Under the pieces are notes generated by a model. That model saw only the letters and a list, made by a program, of their open reading frames with translations. It ran no database searches and was not told the origin of the DNA. Below, in pieces: positions 32,593 through 41,348 of a stretch of 64,000 nt of DNA (positions within the stretch are counted from its first letter, which is position 1; every line of letters starts with the position of its first letter). Origin of the DNA: Mycolicibacterium sp. P1-18 (lineage in GTDB: Bacteria; Actinomycetota; Actinomycetes; Mycobacteriales; Mycobacteriaceae); contig NZ_NPKR01000018.1 of assembly GCF_008329535.1 (NCBI RefSeq), forward strand, positions 56,176 to 120,175, given 5' to 3'. The position numbers and the translations under genes were made by a program.

Positions 32593-32617
32593 GTGTACGC
32601 CCGGCGTTCCTGGGTAT
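32593..32617 (+). promoter_or_regulatory. SigF-like promoter of malQ
   Basis: GTGT (32593-32596, preceded by G), 15 nt, GGGTAT (32612-32617). The -10 is a perfect SigF match, the -35 has one mismatch. About 65 nt before ATG 32683; this supports that start and argues against an upstream GTG start at 32593. Confidence 0.5.
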
Positions 32618-32682
32618 TAGAGCACCGTGTCCTCACAGTGCCGCTCCTGCCGTCTGCCCTCGACCGTCGCCGCTCGTCCGTC

Positions 32683-34677
32683 ATGACCGACGAGCCGAAG
32701 CCGGTCTCCGAGGACCTTCGCCGGGTCGCCACGGCCCACGGCGTCGCGACGTCCTACAACAACGAACGCCGCGTCCCGGTGGACGTCGACGCCGACGTCG
32801 TCGTCAAGGTTCTCTCGCTGCTCGACGTCGACGCGAGTTCCGAGACCGCGATCCACGCCGAACTGGCCCGCCTGGAGGAAGTCGACCGCGCCGGGGTGCT
32901 GGCGCCCACGGTGGCCGTCCGGCTGACCGGCGAACCGCAGGCGTTCCCCGGCGCGGCCGAGCTGGTCGACGAGGACGGCGCCCGCATCGAGGTGCACGAC
33001 GAAACGCTGCCCGCCGACCTGACCCCGGGCTGGTATCAGCTGACCACGCGCGGCGGCCAGCAGGTCACGCTGGTGGCCGCTCCACCGAAAGTGCCGCGGG
33101 CCCAACCGACGTGGGGCTGGATGCTGCAGCTGTACGGCCTGCGGTCGGAGCGGTCGTGGGGCATCGGCGATCTCGGTGACCTCCGCGAGTTCGTGGAGTG
33201 GACCGCCCGCGAACACCAGGCCGGCGCGGTGCTGCTCAATCCGCTGCACGCACCCGGACCCACCCATCCGGTGCAGCCCTCCCCCTACACGCCGTCCAGC
33301 CGGCGGTTCGCCAATCCGCTGGCGCTGCGCATCTCCGACGTCGACGCCTATCGGCGTGCCGATCCCGACACCCGCGCCGAGGTCGACGCCCTCCGAGTGT
33401 CGGCGAGCACGCCGCGCATCGACCACGACCTGGTGTGGGCCGCGAAACGGGATGCGCTGGAACTCCTGTGGCGCGCCGAGGGCCGGCCCGATCCCCTCGA
33501 GGACGCAACGTCGTCGGACGGCTTGCGCGACTGGGCCACGTACTGCGCGTTGGCCGAACGGCACGGCGGCCGGTGGAGCCGCTGGCCGGAACCCCTGCGC
33601 GACGTCACGGGCCCCGCCGTCGACGCCGCACGGCGCGAACTCGCGTCCCGGGTGGCCTTTCACGCGTGGGTCCAGCAGCAGTGCGCCCAGCAGTTGAGCG
33701 CCGTCCGGACCGCCGCCTCCGACGCCGGGATGTCGCTGGGCGTGCTGCACGACCTCGCCGTGGGCGTGGACGCCGACGGTGCCGACGCGTGGGCGCTGGC
33801 CGACGTGCTCGCGCCCGGCGTGAGCATCGGGGCGCCGCCCGACAACTTCACCCCCCGCGGTCAGGATTGGGGACTGCCGCCGTGGCGCCCAGACCGCTTG
33901 GCGGCCACCGGATACGCCGCGCTGCGCGACATGTTGCGGGCCGTCCTCGCACACGCCGACGGACTCCGCATCGATCACGTCGCCGGGCTGTGGCGACTGT
34001 GGTGGATTCCACCGGGCGACGGTCCCGACCGCGGCACCTACGTCTACTACGACGCCGACGTGATGCTGGCGGTGCTCGCCTTGGAGGCGCACCGGGCGGG
34101 AGCCATCGTCGTCGGCGAGGACCTGGGCACCGTCGAGCCCGAGGTCACCGAGGCGCTGGCGGACAACGAGATGCTGGGCTGCGCCGTCTCCTGGTTCACC
34201 AGGGACAACGACGCAGACGGGGAACCGCTTCTGGCACCGCAGGATTGGCCGAGCCGCGCCGCCGCCAGCATCTCCACCCACGACCTGCCCACGGCCGCGG
34301 GCTTCCTCCGTGGCGAGCACGTGCGTGCCCGCGCGGATCTCGGACTGCTCGACGACGTTCCCGGCGAGCAACGGCACGCCGACGCCGAACGGGCCGAGTG
34401 GCTGGCGCTGCTGCAGGCCCAGGGGTTGCTGCCGGCCGGCGACGCCGAACCGGACGAGGCGTCGATCATCGTTGCGCTGCACCGGTTCCTGGCGTCGACT
34501 CCGAGTCAGCTCAAGCTGATCTCCCCGTACGACGTCATCGGCGAGCCCCGCCAGCCCAACCTGCCGGGCACCATCGACGAGTATCCCAACTGGCGCCTGC
34601 CGTTGCCGGTGACGCTGGAGCAGTTGCGAGCCGACCCCCGGGTTGCCGAGATCGCCGCGGCGTTCCGGGAGGGGTAG
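32683..34677 (+). CDS. malQ: 4-alpha-glucanotransferase
   Basis: A 664-residue GH77 disproportionating enzyme that transfers glucan segments between maltodextrins, part of glycogen and trehalose turnover. WGIGDLGDLREFVEWT is the family start; the nucleophile Asp lies in ADGLRIDHVAGLWRLWWIP, the general acid Glu in AIVVGEDLGTVEPEV, and the third Asp in STHDLPTAAGF. N-terminal about 140 residues form the actinobacterial extra domain. ATG at 32683 is chosen from the promoter; no strong ribosome site. SigF-type expression would fit storage-carbohydrate use in stationary phase. Confidence 0.95.
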   Translation: MTDEPKPVSEDLRRVATAHGVATSYNNERRVPVDVDADVVVKVLSLLDVDASSETAIHAELARLEEVDRAGVLAPTVAVRLTGEPQAFPGAAELVDEDGARIEVHDETLPADLTPGWYQLTTRGGQQVTLVAAPPKVPRAQPTWGWMLQLYGLRSERSWGIGDLGDLREFVEWTAREHQAGAVLLNPLHAPGPTHPVQPSPYTPSSRRFANPLALRISDVDAYRRADPDTRAEVDALRVSASTPRIDHDLVWAAKRDALELLWRAEGRPDPLEDATSSDGLRDWATYCALAERHGGRWSRWPEPLRDVTGPAVDAARRELASRVAFHAWVQQQCAQQLSAVRTAASDAGMSLGVLHDLAVGVDADGADAWALADVLAPGVSIGAPPDNFTPRGQDWGLPPWRPDRLAATGYAALRDMLRAVLAHADGLRIDHVAGLWRLWWIPPGDGPDRGTYVYYDADVMLAVLALEAHRAGAIVVGEDLGTVEPEVTEALADNEMLGCAVSWFTRDNDADGEPLLAPQDWPSRAAASISTHDLPTAAGFLRGEHVRARADLGLLDDVPGEQRHADAERAEWLALLQAQGLLPAGDAEPDEASIIVALHRFLASTPSQLKLISPYDVIGEPRQPNLPGTIDEYPNWRLPLPVTLEQLRADPRVAEIAAAFREG

Positions 34678-34685
34678 GCGTCGGG

Positions 34686-35378
34686 CTACGCCGCGCCGAC
34701 CGTGGTGCGGTCCCACAGGCGGCGGCCGATCAGCGCGGTGCCCAGCGTGGCGATCGCCGCGACGTACACCGGAACGCTGATGTGAAGTTTCATCATCACG
34801 CCTCCGACGAGCGCCCCGGCGAAGATCGCCACCACGGCCCACAACCGGCGGTGCGTGAACCAGGCGAGCCCGCCGGCGAAGAGAGTCTCGCTGGCGTAGG
34901 ACGTGATGGTCGAGGTGACCACCACCGTCGTCATGTCGGTCACGGCCAGGAAGCGGGCGACGGAGGCTTGGGCTCCCATCGCGACGGCGATCGTCGCCGC
35001 CGCGAGGACTCCGCCCACCGAGGGTCCGTCCAGGGGCATCAGCAGCAGCGCCGTGGCGACCGCCACCAGCAGCGCGGCGTTGGCGCCCAGCGTCGCGGTG
35101 ACGGCTGGGCCCCAACCACGTTCGCCTCGCCGGACGAACCGCCCGGCCACCGCGGCCCCGACCACGTAGGCCATCAGGGCGATCAGCGGACCTGCGACGG
35201 GCAGGCCCTCCTCGGCGGCGATGCCCATCCCGAGGATCACCACGTTGCCCGTCATGTTGCCGGTGAACACCCGGTCCAGGCCCAGATAGCCCACGGCGTC
35301 CAGGGCGCCGGTCACCACGGTGAGCGTCATCATCAGCCACAGCTGCAGATGACGTCCCACCAGCTCGTGCGTCTCCAC
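34686..35378 (-). CDS. DUF1275 (YoaK) family membrane protein
   Basis: A 230-residue protein with five or six transmembrane segments; the start region TVVTGALDAVGYLGLDRVFTGNMTGNVV is the DUF1275 signature. Its function is not established. GTG at 35378 directly abuts the TAG of the gamma-glutamyltransferase gene, so it is translated in the same unit. A small-molecule or metabolite export role is possible in this context but unproven. Confidence 0.85.
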   Translation of the reverse strand: METHELVGRHLQLWLMMTLTVVTGALDAVGYLGLDRVFTGNMTGNVVILGMGIAAEEGLPVAGPLIALMAYVVGAAVAGRFVRRGERGWGPAVTATLGANAALLVAVATALLLMPLDGPSVGGVLAAATIAVAMGAQASVARFLAVTDMTTVVVTSTITSYASETLFAGGLAWFTHRRLWAVVAIFAGALVGGVMMKLHISVPVYVAAIATLGTALIGRRLWDRTTVGAA

Positions 35379-36968
35379 CTACGCCATCCGGCGGTGCCGG
35401 GCGTACTGCACCACCACGGCCGAGCCGTCGGCGCGCGGGTCTGCCGCAGCGGTCAGTTCGCCATCCGCACCGGCTCGGACCACGTTGGTCTGGCCGAGCG
35501 TCTCCGAATGCCTTGGTAGGACGACGGTCTCGAAGCTGGAGGCCTCCAGCGACGCCAGTGCGTCGGCGTCGGCGTCGACCTCGACGACGACGGAGTCGTC
35601 CGTGCAGCCGAGTGCCTGCTGACCCACGACGGCGCGCGGCGCCGCGACGGCCTCGGCCGCGGTCCGTCCGTCGAGCATGCGCAGCAGCACCTGGGTGAGG
35701 ATCTGGGGCTGGCCCTGGCCGCCCATGGTCGAGAGGACGTGACGGAATTCCCCGTTCTTCGTGACGATGACGGGCATCAGCGTGTGCAGCGGCCGCTTTC
35801 GCGGGGCCAGCACGTTGGGCGAGCCGGCGTCGAGGGAGAAGCTGGTTCCGCGGTCGTGGAACAGGATCCCGGTGTCGGGGTCGACGAGCCCCGATCCGAA
35901 GGCGTGGTAGACGCTTTGGATCAGCGACACCGCCCAGCCGTCGCCGTCGGCGGCCGCGACCCCGACGGTGTCGCCGCGGGGCACCGAGCGGGCGGCGACG
36001 GCGTCGCCGACCGGGGTCGCTGCCCTGAGGTCGTCGTGCACGAGGGCTTTCAGGTCCACCGCGGCCTGACGTGGGTCGGCGAGGCATTCCGCACGCAGCC
36101 GGTTGCCGTGGTGGAACACGCGCATCAAGGTGGCGAGGTCGTCGCCCAACGGCGCACCCGTGTCGAACTCCTCGATGGCCGCCAACGCGCGAAGCATGAT
36201 GAAGCCGTGGGTGTTCGGCGGGCTCGTCGACACCACCAGCCCGCGGAAGTCGACCGACGCCGGGGCGGTGATCTCCGGCTGGAAGTCGGCGAAGTCGGCC
36301 TCGTCGAGGACCGAGCCGTGCGAGCGCAGGTAGCGCACGGTGCCTGCGGCGACGTCACCGCGGTAGAACACGTCGGGTCCGCCGTCGGCCAGCGCGGCGA
36401 ACGTCGCGGCGAGCGCCGGCTGGCGAAAGTCGTCGCCGGTCTGCAACAGGTGTCCGCCCGGCCGGAACGCCCGGTCGAAGTCCGCCGACCCGTGTAGGTC
36501 GGCGTTCTCCGGGTCCACGAGGTGTGCGCCGACCGACGCCGCGATCGGCACACCCACGTCGGCGGCCCGTCGGGCCGGCTGCATCAGCCGGTGCCACGGC
36601 AGTCGACCGCCGATGCCGTGCAACGTCTCCCAGCCACGCACACCGCCGGGCACCGTGACGGTGTCGGCCCCACGGGCCGGTAGCTCCGCGCCGTGCTTGG
36701 CGCGCATCGCGTCGACGTCGACGGCCGCACCGGCCCAACCGGAGGCGTTGACGCACGTCACCGTGCCGTCCGGGCTGCGCACCAGGGCGATCAGATCCCC
36801 GCCGAGGGCGACGTTGTGCGGGTAGACCACCGTCAGCACGGCGGCTGCGGCGATGGCCGCGTCGAGCGCACTGCCCCCGTCCCGGAACGCCTCGGTCGCC
36901 GCGTCGGTCGCCAAGGTGTGGGGGGTGGCGACGGCGCCGGTGAACGACGACCCCTCGAAAACGGGCAC
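35379..36968 (-). CDS. Gamma-glutamyltransferase family enzyme
   Basis: A 529-residue Ntn-hydrolase that cleaves gamma-glutamyl bonds, e.g. of glutathione, after self-processing. The processing-site and nucleophile Thr lies in RGDTVGVAAADGDGWAVSL (about residue 335), with SFSLDAGSPNVLAPRKRPLHT and STMGGQGQPQILTQVL later, all expected. No signal peptide is evident, so it is probably cytoplasmic, unlike classical secreted GGT. It follows an amino-acid ABC importer and precedes a DUF1275 gene, giving a gamma-glutamyl or glutathione-use unit. The start is ATG at 36968. Confidence 0.88.
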   Translation of the reverse strand: MPVFEGSSFTGAVATPHTLATDAATEAFRDGGSALDAAIAAAAVLTVVYPHNVALGGDLIALVRSPDGTVTCVNASGWAGAAVDVDAMRAKHGAELPARGADTVTVPGGVRGWETLHGIGGRLPWHRLMQPARRAADVGVPIAASVGAHLVDPENADLHGSADFDRAFRPGGHLLQTGDDFRQPALAATFAALADGGPDVFYRGDVAAGTVRYLRSHGSVLDEADFADFQPEITAPASVDFRGLVVSTSPPNTHGFIMLRALAAIEEFDTGAPLGDDLATLMRVFHHGNRLRAECLADPRQAAVDLKALVHDDLRAATPVGDAVAARSVPRGDTVGVAAADGDGWAVSLIQSVYHAFGSGLVDPDTGILFHDRGTSFSLDAGSPNVLAPRKRPLHTLMPVIVTKNGEFRHVLSTMGGQGQPQILTQVLLRMLDGRTAAEAVAAPRAVVGQQALGCTDDSVVVEVDADADALASLEASSFETVVLPRHSETLGQTNVVRAGADGELTAAADPRADGSAVVVQYARHRRMA

Positions 36969-37020
36969 GGCGGACGTCCTCTCTGATGATGCGGGGTGGG
37001 GCGGGGCTGAGACCGGTCGA

Positions 37021-37785
37021 TCAGTGGATCGTCGACAGGAAGGTCTTGGTCCGCTCGTTCTTCGGATTGGTGAACAGCTCGTCGGGCGGGGCGTCTTCGA
37101 TGATGCGGCCGCCGTCCATCACGACGATGCGGTCGGCGACCTCACGGGCGAACCGCATCTCGTGCGTCACCGCCACCATGGTCATCTGGTCTCGCGCGAG
37201 TTCGCGCATCACCTCGAGCACCTCGCCGACCATCTCGACGTCCAGCGCGCTGGTGGGTTCGTCGAACAGCATCACCTTCGGTCGCATGGCCAGCGCGCGG
37301 GCAATCGCAACGCGCTGCTGTTGCCCGCCGGAGAGCTGGCTGGGGCGCGATTCGGCCTTGTCCGCCAGGCCCACTCGCTCGAGGAGCGCGACGGCGTTCG
37401 TGCGCGCCTCGTCCTTCGACTGGCCGAGCACCCGCACCGGGGCGTTCCACACGTTCTCCAACGCCGTCATGTGCGGGAACAGGTTGAAGTGCTGGAAGAC
37501 GAAGCCGATCTCGCGCCGCCTGCGGGCGAGTTCGGTGGTGCCGATCTTCTTGCCCTGCGCGCCATGGGCAATGGACACGCCGCCGACGAGCACCTCTCCG
37601 CTGGACAGCTCCTCGAGGTGGTTGATCGAGCGCAGCAGCGTGGTCTTTCCGGCACCCGACGGTCCGATCAGCACCACGACCTGACCGCGCTGCACGTCGA
37701 GGTTGACCTCGTTGAGCACCCGCTTGCCACCGAGCATGCAGGACGCGTTGCGCACCGAGACGATCGGTTCGGCGTTGCTGGTCAT
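37021..37785 (-). CDS. Polar amino acid ABC transporter, ATP-binding subunit
   Basis: A 254-residue ATPase of the GlnQ/HisP type. Walker A GPSGAGKTTLLR at about 38, Q-loop FVFQHFNLFPHMTALENV, signature LSGGQQQRVAIARAL, Walker B VMLFDEPTSALD and H-loop VAVTHEMRFAREV. It overlaps the permease gene by 4 nt (ATGA), and with it and the binding protein forms an importer for an amino acid or small peptide. The gamma-glutamyltransferase gene is 53 bp downstream. Confidence 0.94.
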   Translation of the reverse strand: MTSNAEPIVSVRNASCMLGGKRVLNEVNLDVQRGQVVVLIGPSGAGKTTLLRSINHLEELSSGEVLVGGVSIAHGAQGKKIGTTELARRRREIGFVFQHFNLFPHMTALENVWNAPVRVLGQSKDEARTNAVALLERVGLADKAESRPSQLSGGQQQRVAIARALAMRPKVMLFDEPTSALDVEMVGEVLEVMRELARDQMTMVAVTHEMRFAREVADRIVVMDGGRIIEDAPPDELFTNPKNERTKTFLSTIH

Positions 37786-38576
37786 CGAGCTCCCTCAGTT
37801 TGCAACGGTGCGTTGGCCGCCGCCCGCCGGGCGCCGAGCAGCCGGGACGTGATGGATACGCGTTGCTGGATGCCAAGTTGCCGGGCCAGCCTGTTCTCGA
37901 TCCAGGCCTGGATGAAGGTCCAGATGGTGGTCAGCGCGAGGTAGTAGACCGCCGCGACGATGAAGATTTCGAAGGTGTGGAACGTCGCCGAGCTGATCGA
38001 CTGCGTGACGAGGAACATCTCGCTGACGCCGATCACCGACAGCACCGACGTGGTCTTCATCATTCCGTTGAACGAGTTGCCCAGCGGCGGAACCATGACG
38101 CGTAGCGACTGCGGCACGATGATCCAGCGCATCAGCCGACCCGGCGTCATGCCCAGCGACGCGGCCGCCTCGAACTGGCCCTTCGGCACCGAATCCAGTC
38201 CTGCCCTGATGATCTCGGCGATGTAGGCGCTTTCGTTGACCATCAGGCCGATGACGGCGGCCTGCACCGCCGCCTTCAGCGACAGCCCCAGCAGGGAGAC
38301 GTCGTTGAACTGGTAGATGCCGACGGCCGCAAATCCGGTGTAGATGATCACCAGTTGGACGAGAAGGGGCGTCCCGCGGATGACCCAGATGTAGACGCTG
38401 GCACAACCGCGGACCACGGCGTACTGCGAGCGCCGCATCAGCGCCACCACCAGGCCCAGAAGAATCGCCAACACCATTGCCACCAGCGAGATCCCGATGG
38501 TCAGGGCGAGCCCGTCGAGAAACGCGTCGCTCGGGGTGAACAGCGACTTCCAGAAGAATTGCCAGTCGAATTGCAT
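37782..38576 (-). CDS. Polar amino acid ABC transporter, permease subunit
   Basis: A 264-residue HisMQ-type permease with five transmembrane helices. YIWVIRGTPLLVQLVIIYTG and the EAA loop EAAASLGMTPGRLMRWIIVP are the family signatures. A single permease gene implies a homodimer. Starts 4 bp after the binding-protein stop and overlaps the ATPase start by 4 nt. Substrate unknown; the neighbouring gamma-glutamyltransferase suggests a glutamyl compound. Confidence 0.93.
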   Translation of the reverse strand: MQFDWQFFWKSLFTPSDAFLDGLALTIGISLVAMVLAILLGLVVALMRRSQYAVVRGCASVYIWVIRGTPLLVQLVIIYTGFAAVGIYQFNDVSLLGLSLKAAVQAAVIGLMVNESAYIAEIIRAGLDSVPKGQFEAAASLGMTPGRLMRWIIVPQSLRVMVPPLGNSFNGMMKTTSVLSVIGVSEMFLVTQSISSATFHTFEIFIVAAVYYLALTTIWTFIQAWIENRLARQLGIQQRVSITSRLLGARRAAANAPLQTEGAR

Positions 38577-38580
38577 TGGG

Positions 38581-39423
38581 CTACTTCTGGATGCTCAGGT
38601 CGGACATGCCCCACTCGCCGAGGATCTTGGCGTAGGTGCCGTTGCCCTCCAGCGTCGACAGCGCAGCCGCGATGGCGTCATGGAGCTGTGTGTCGTCCTT
38701 GCGGGTGGCGGCGCCGATGTCGATGGTCCCGAACGGTTTGCCGACGGTCTTGATCTTGGCGCCGGTCTTGGTCTCGTAGTAGCCGAGCGTCTCGGCGGTG
38801 TCCATGAACGCGTCGACCTGCCCGTTCTGCAGCTGCTGCAGGGACACGTCGGCCTGGTTGCTCCGGTTCAGGTCGACTGCGGGTTTGCCTGCGGCCGTGC
38901 ACTTGTCGGACTGCTCCGTGGCCAGCGACTCGGCCGTCGTCGCGACCGCGACCATGACCTTCTTGCCGCACAAGCTGTCGTCGAGGCCCGTGACGTCGGC
39001 GGGCTTGGCCTCCGAGACCGCGATGCCGGTGCCCGACCTGACGTAGGGCACGAAGTCGACGACCTTCTCCCGCTCGGGCTTGACGTAGAGCTGCGCCATG
39101 ATGACGTCGCACTGCTTGGCCTGCAGCGTCGGGATGACGGTGGCGAACGACGACTGGACGAAGTCGGACTTGAGTCCCATCTCGGCGGCCAGCGCCTTGC
39201 CGAGATCGACCTCGCTGCCGACGAGCTCGCCGGATTCGTCGTGGTAGACGTTGGGGGGCGTGCCGTCGTTGGGCGCACAGATCTTCAGCGTGCCGGCCTG
39301 CAGGATCGCCGGGGGTGCCACCTTTGCCGGGCCGCTGGGCTCCGGCGCTGCGGTGTTCGACGACGAACAGGCGACGAGCGGCATGGCCGCAGCCGCCACG
39401 ACGGCGATGAGCGTTCTCTTCAC
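38581..39423 (-). CDS. Family 3 solute-binding lipoprotein
   Basis: A 280-residue extracytoplasmic amino-acid-binding protein. Lipobox PLVACSSS at about residues 15-22; the mature part has ILQAGTLKICAPNDGTPPNV and KPFGTIDIGAATRKDD, the usual type II fold motifs. GTG at 39423 follows GGGAGGAA, giving a proper signal peptide; longer starts would spoil it. First gene of the importer-GGT-DUF1275 unit. Two symmetric sites (39473-39488 and 39530-39542) lie upstream. Confidence 0.92.
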   Translation of the reverse strand: MKRTLIAVVAAAAMPLVACSSSNTAAPEPSGPAKVAPPAILQAGTLKICAPNDGTPPNVYHDESGELVGSEVDLGKALAAEMGLKSDFVQSSFATVIPTLQAKQCDVIMAQLYVKPEREKVVDFVPYVRSGTGIAVSEAKPADVTGLDDSLCGKKVMVAVATTAESLATEQSDKCTAAGKPAVDLNRSNQADVSLQQLQNGQVDAFMDTAETLGYYETKTGAKIKTVGKPFGTIDIGAATRKDDTQLHDAIAAALSTLEGNGTYAKILGEWGMSDLSIQK

Positions 39424-39472
39424 GGTTCCTCCCAGGGTCGGCGCCGACCGGATGACGAGAATCACCCGCTGG

Positions 39473-39488
39473 CCTATCGAACGATAGG
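39473..39488. promoter_or_regulatory. Inverted repeat upstream of the amino-acid importer
   Basis: CCTATCG (39473-39479), AA, CGATAGG (39482-39488), a perfect 7-bp-arm repeat 50 bp before the binding-protein start. Good position for a repressor. Confidence 0.45.
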
Positions 39489-39529
39489 GCAGCACCGAGC
39501 GACGCGCGACCGATTGGGCAAATGTTTAA

Positions 39530-39542
39530 CGTGACCGTCACG
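39530..39542. promoter_or_regulatory. Second inverted repeat, GTGAC/GTCAC arms
   Basis: CGTGAC, central C, GTCACG, between the TetR stop and the importer start. The half-sites equal those of the palindrome at 40241-40253 in the opposite order, so it may bind the same regulator or form a small hairpin. Confidence 0.3.
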
Positions 39543-39560
39543 AGGGCGGCCGGCACGGCG

Positions 39561-40238
39561 TCAGCGCTCCGACGTCGTCTCCGGGTCGCGGAGTCGCGCG
39601 CGCGTGACCTCCTGAATCGCGGCCAACCGCGACTGGTCGACCAGGAGTGAGCGCACGACGAAGTCCGCCGCCTGCATGGGTCGCTCCTGGCGCACGAGCC
39701 CCGACGGACCACCCTGTTCGCGAAGCGTCTCGAACAGCACGCCGTTCATCGCCCGCTGCACGAAGCTCGATTCGAACGGCACGAATTCCCCGTCCTCGCA
39801 TCCGCCGTCGACGACGCGTTCGATCTGGTCGTGGAACAACGCGATGCCGTCGCGCTCGGCCTGGAATTCGTCGAGGGCGAGGACGGCGTCCTGGTAGAGC
39901 CCCCGCGCGTCGAACGGCTGCGCCAGGATCTCGCGCACGTCCCACGCAATCGCGAGGTGCAGTTTCTCTGCCCAGGTGGACTGCTCGGCGAGGCGCTCGT
40001 TCATTCTGTCGATCGAGGGCCCGAGGTCCATCTCGACGAGGGCCCGGAAGACCTCGTGCTTGGCCTGGAAGTGGTGGAACAGCGACGGTTGGCGAATTTG
40101 CACCGCCTCGGCGATGTCGCGGGTGGAGGTGCCGAAGTAGCCCCGCTGGGCGAACAGGACCGACGCCGCAAGGAGGATTCGGCCCCTCGTCGAGGTCCAG
40201 TCGACGGTCTTCGGCTGCCAACCCTGCCCGTACTTCAC
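39561..40238 (-). CDS. TetR-family regulator upstream of the importer-GGT unit
   Basis: A 225-residue TetR protein: helix-turn-helix in RILLAASVLFAQRGYFG and RDIAEAVQIRQPSLFHHF, then a large ligand-binding part. GTG at 40238 is preferred: the alternative ATG at 40256 would put the palindrome 40241-40253 inside the coding frame. It lies 137 bp before the importer gene on the same strand and probably controls it or itself. Ligand unknown. Not obviously part of the arabinose operon upstream. Confidence 0.85.
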   Translation of the reverse strand: MKYGQGWQPKTVDWTSTRGRILLAASVLFAQRGYFGTSTRDIAEAVQIRQPSLFHHFQAKHEVFRALVEMDLGPSIDRMNERLAEQSTWAEKLHLAIAWDVREILAQPFDARGLYQDAVLALDEFQAERDGIALFHDQIERVVDGGCEDGEFVPFESSFVQRAMNGVLFETLREQGGPSGLVRQERPMQAADFVVRSLLVDQSRLAAIQEVTRARLRDPETTSER

Positions 40239-40240
40239 GT

Positions 40241-40253
40241 TGTCACTGTGACA
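40241..40253. promoter_or_regulatory. Perfect palindrome at the TetR start, likely autoregulatory operator
   Basis: TGTCAC, central T, GTGACA, ending 2 bp before the GTG start of the TetR gene. A bound repressor would block transcription or initiation. Confidence 0.5.
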
Positions 40254-40321
40254 CACGCCCGCGTCCGGGAGTCGGACCGGACCCGAAAGCCCATGCGGCC
40301 AAGGGCGTTCGGCGCGCCGCG

Positions 40322-41335
40322 TCAGCTCGACGCCGACACGGCCACCACGACCTTGTCACCCCGGCGTTCGGCGGCGGAGTGAAATGCCCTGGCGGCGTCG
40401 CTCAACGGATGACGTTCGCTGACCAGCAGGTCCAGGTCGACGCCACCGGCTGCCATGGCGATCGCCCGGGGATAGGTGTCGTTCATGCGCCGCACCATCG
40501 CGAACGTCAGACCCTTGCGCCGGGCGACGGCCGCGGGAAACGACGAGAGATCCTCGGACGGGATGCCCGCGAGTGCGATGCGGGCACCGGGCCGGGCGGC
40601 CGTGACGGCGGTCGCGATCGCGTCGTCGGTTCCGGCGATCTCCAGCACGACGTCGACGCCGCGACCGTCCGTCGCGTCGAGGACCTGCTCGGCACCCCGA
40701 TCGGCCGGGAACGCGGCGTCCGCGCCGCTGCGCAACGCGGTGTCCCGCCGGTGCTCGAGCGGTTCGGTGACGAACACCCGCGCGGCCCCCTGGCGGCGCG
40801 CCACCTGAACGCTCAGCGCCCCGATCGGTCCGCCGCCCACCACGAGGACGTCCGCGCCGGGCTTAAGGTGACTCACCCCGACGGCATGAATCGCGACGCC
40901 GAGCGGTTCGAGCAGTGCGCCCGCGTCGTCGCTGACGTCGTCGGGCAGCGGATGCAGCAAATGATCCGGCCAGACGAGGTGCTCCTGCATGGCCCCGTCG
41001 AGCGTGCCGTGCCCGGCGAATCGCACCGTGGGGCAGAGGTTCTCGTAACCCAGACGGCACATCTCGCACGCTTGGCACGGGATCGCCGGGTCGACGGCCA
41101 CCCGCCGCCCGGCAAGCGGCCCGGTAAGGGCGACGGCAGCGAATTCGTGGCCCGGCACGACGGGTCGCTCGATGCGGTTCTCGCCGATGCCGCCGTCGGT
41201 GAACCAGTGCAGGTCGGACCCACAGATGCCCACCGAGGTGACCGCGAGCAACGACCACCCCGCAGGTGGGTCGCCCTGGGGAGGTTCGTCGGCCACCCGG
41301 AGGTCGCCGACGGCGTGCAGACGGGCGGCGATCAT
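40322..41335 (-). CDS. Zinc-dependent medium-chain (polyol) dehydrogenase
   Basis: A 337-residue medium-chain dehydrogenase like sorbitol/polyol dehydrogenases. Catalytic zinc ligands Cys38 (GICGSD) and His/Glu (PGHEF); structural-zinc cysteines in CQACEMCRLGYENLC; NAD motif VVGGGPIGALSVQVA. Starts 13 bp after araA in the same operon, so it likely handles a pentose or pentitol, e.g. arabinitol-type oxidation, though the exact substrate cannot be read from sequence. Last gene of the leftward operon. Confidence 0.85.
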   Translation of the reverse strand: MIAARLHAVGDLRVADEPPQGDPPAGWSLLAVTSVGICGSDLHWFTDGGIGENRIERPVVPGHEFAAVALTGPLAGRRVAVDPAIPCQACEMCRLGYENLCPTVRFAGHGTLDGAMQEHLVWPDHLLHPLPDDVSDDAGALLEPLGVAIHAVGVSHLKPGADVLVVGGGPIGALSVQVARRQGAARVFVTEPLEHRRDTALRSGADAAFPADRGAEQVLDATDGRGVDVVLEIAGTDDAIATAVTAARPGARIALAGIPSEDLSSFPAAVARRKGLTFAMVRRMNDTYPRAIAMAAGGVDLDLLVSERHPLSDAARAFHSAAERRGDKVVVAVSASS

Positions 41336-41348
41336 CGAGGCCGTCCGC

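Noticed and set aside
32617..36087. Leftward open frame over 1100 codons covering malQ and part of the GGT gene
   Set aside because: Runs antisense through malQ and out of frame through DUF1275 and GGT genes; composition is low-complexity Arg/Gly. The real genes have clear motifs.
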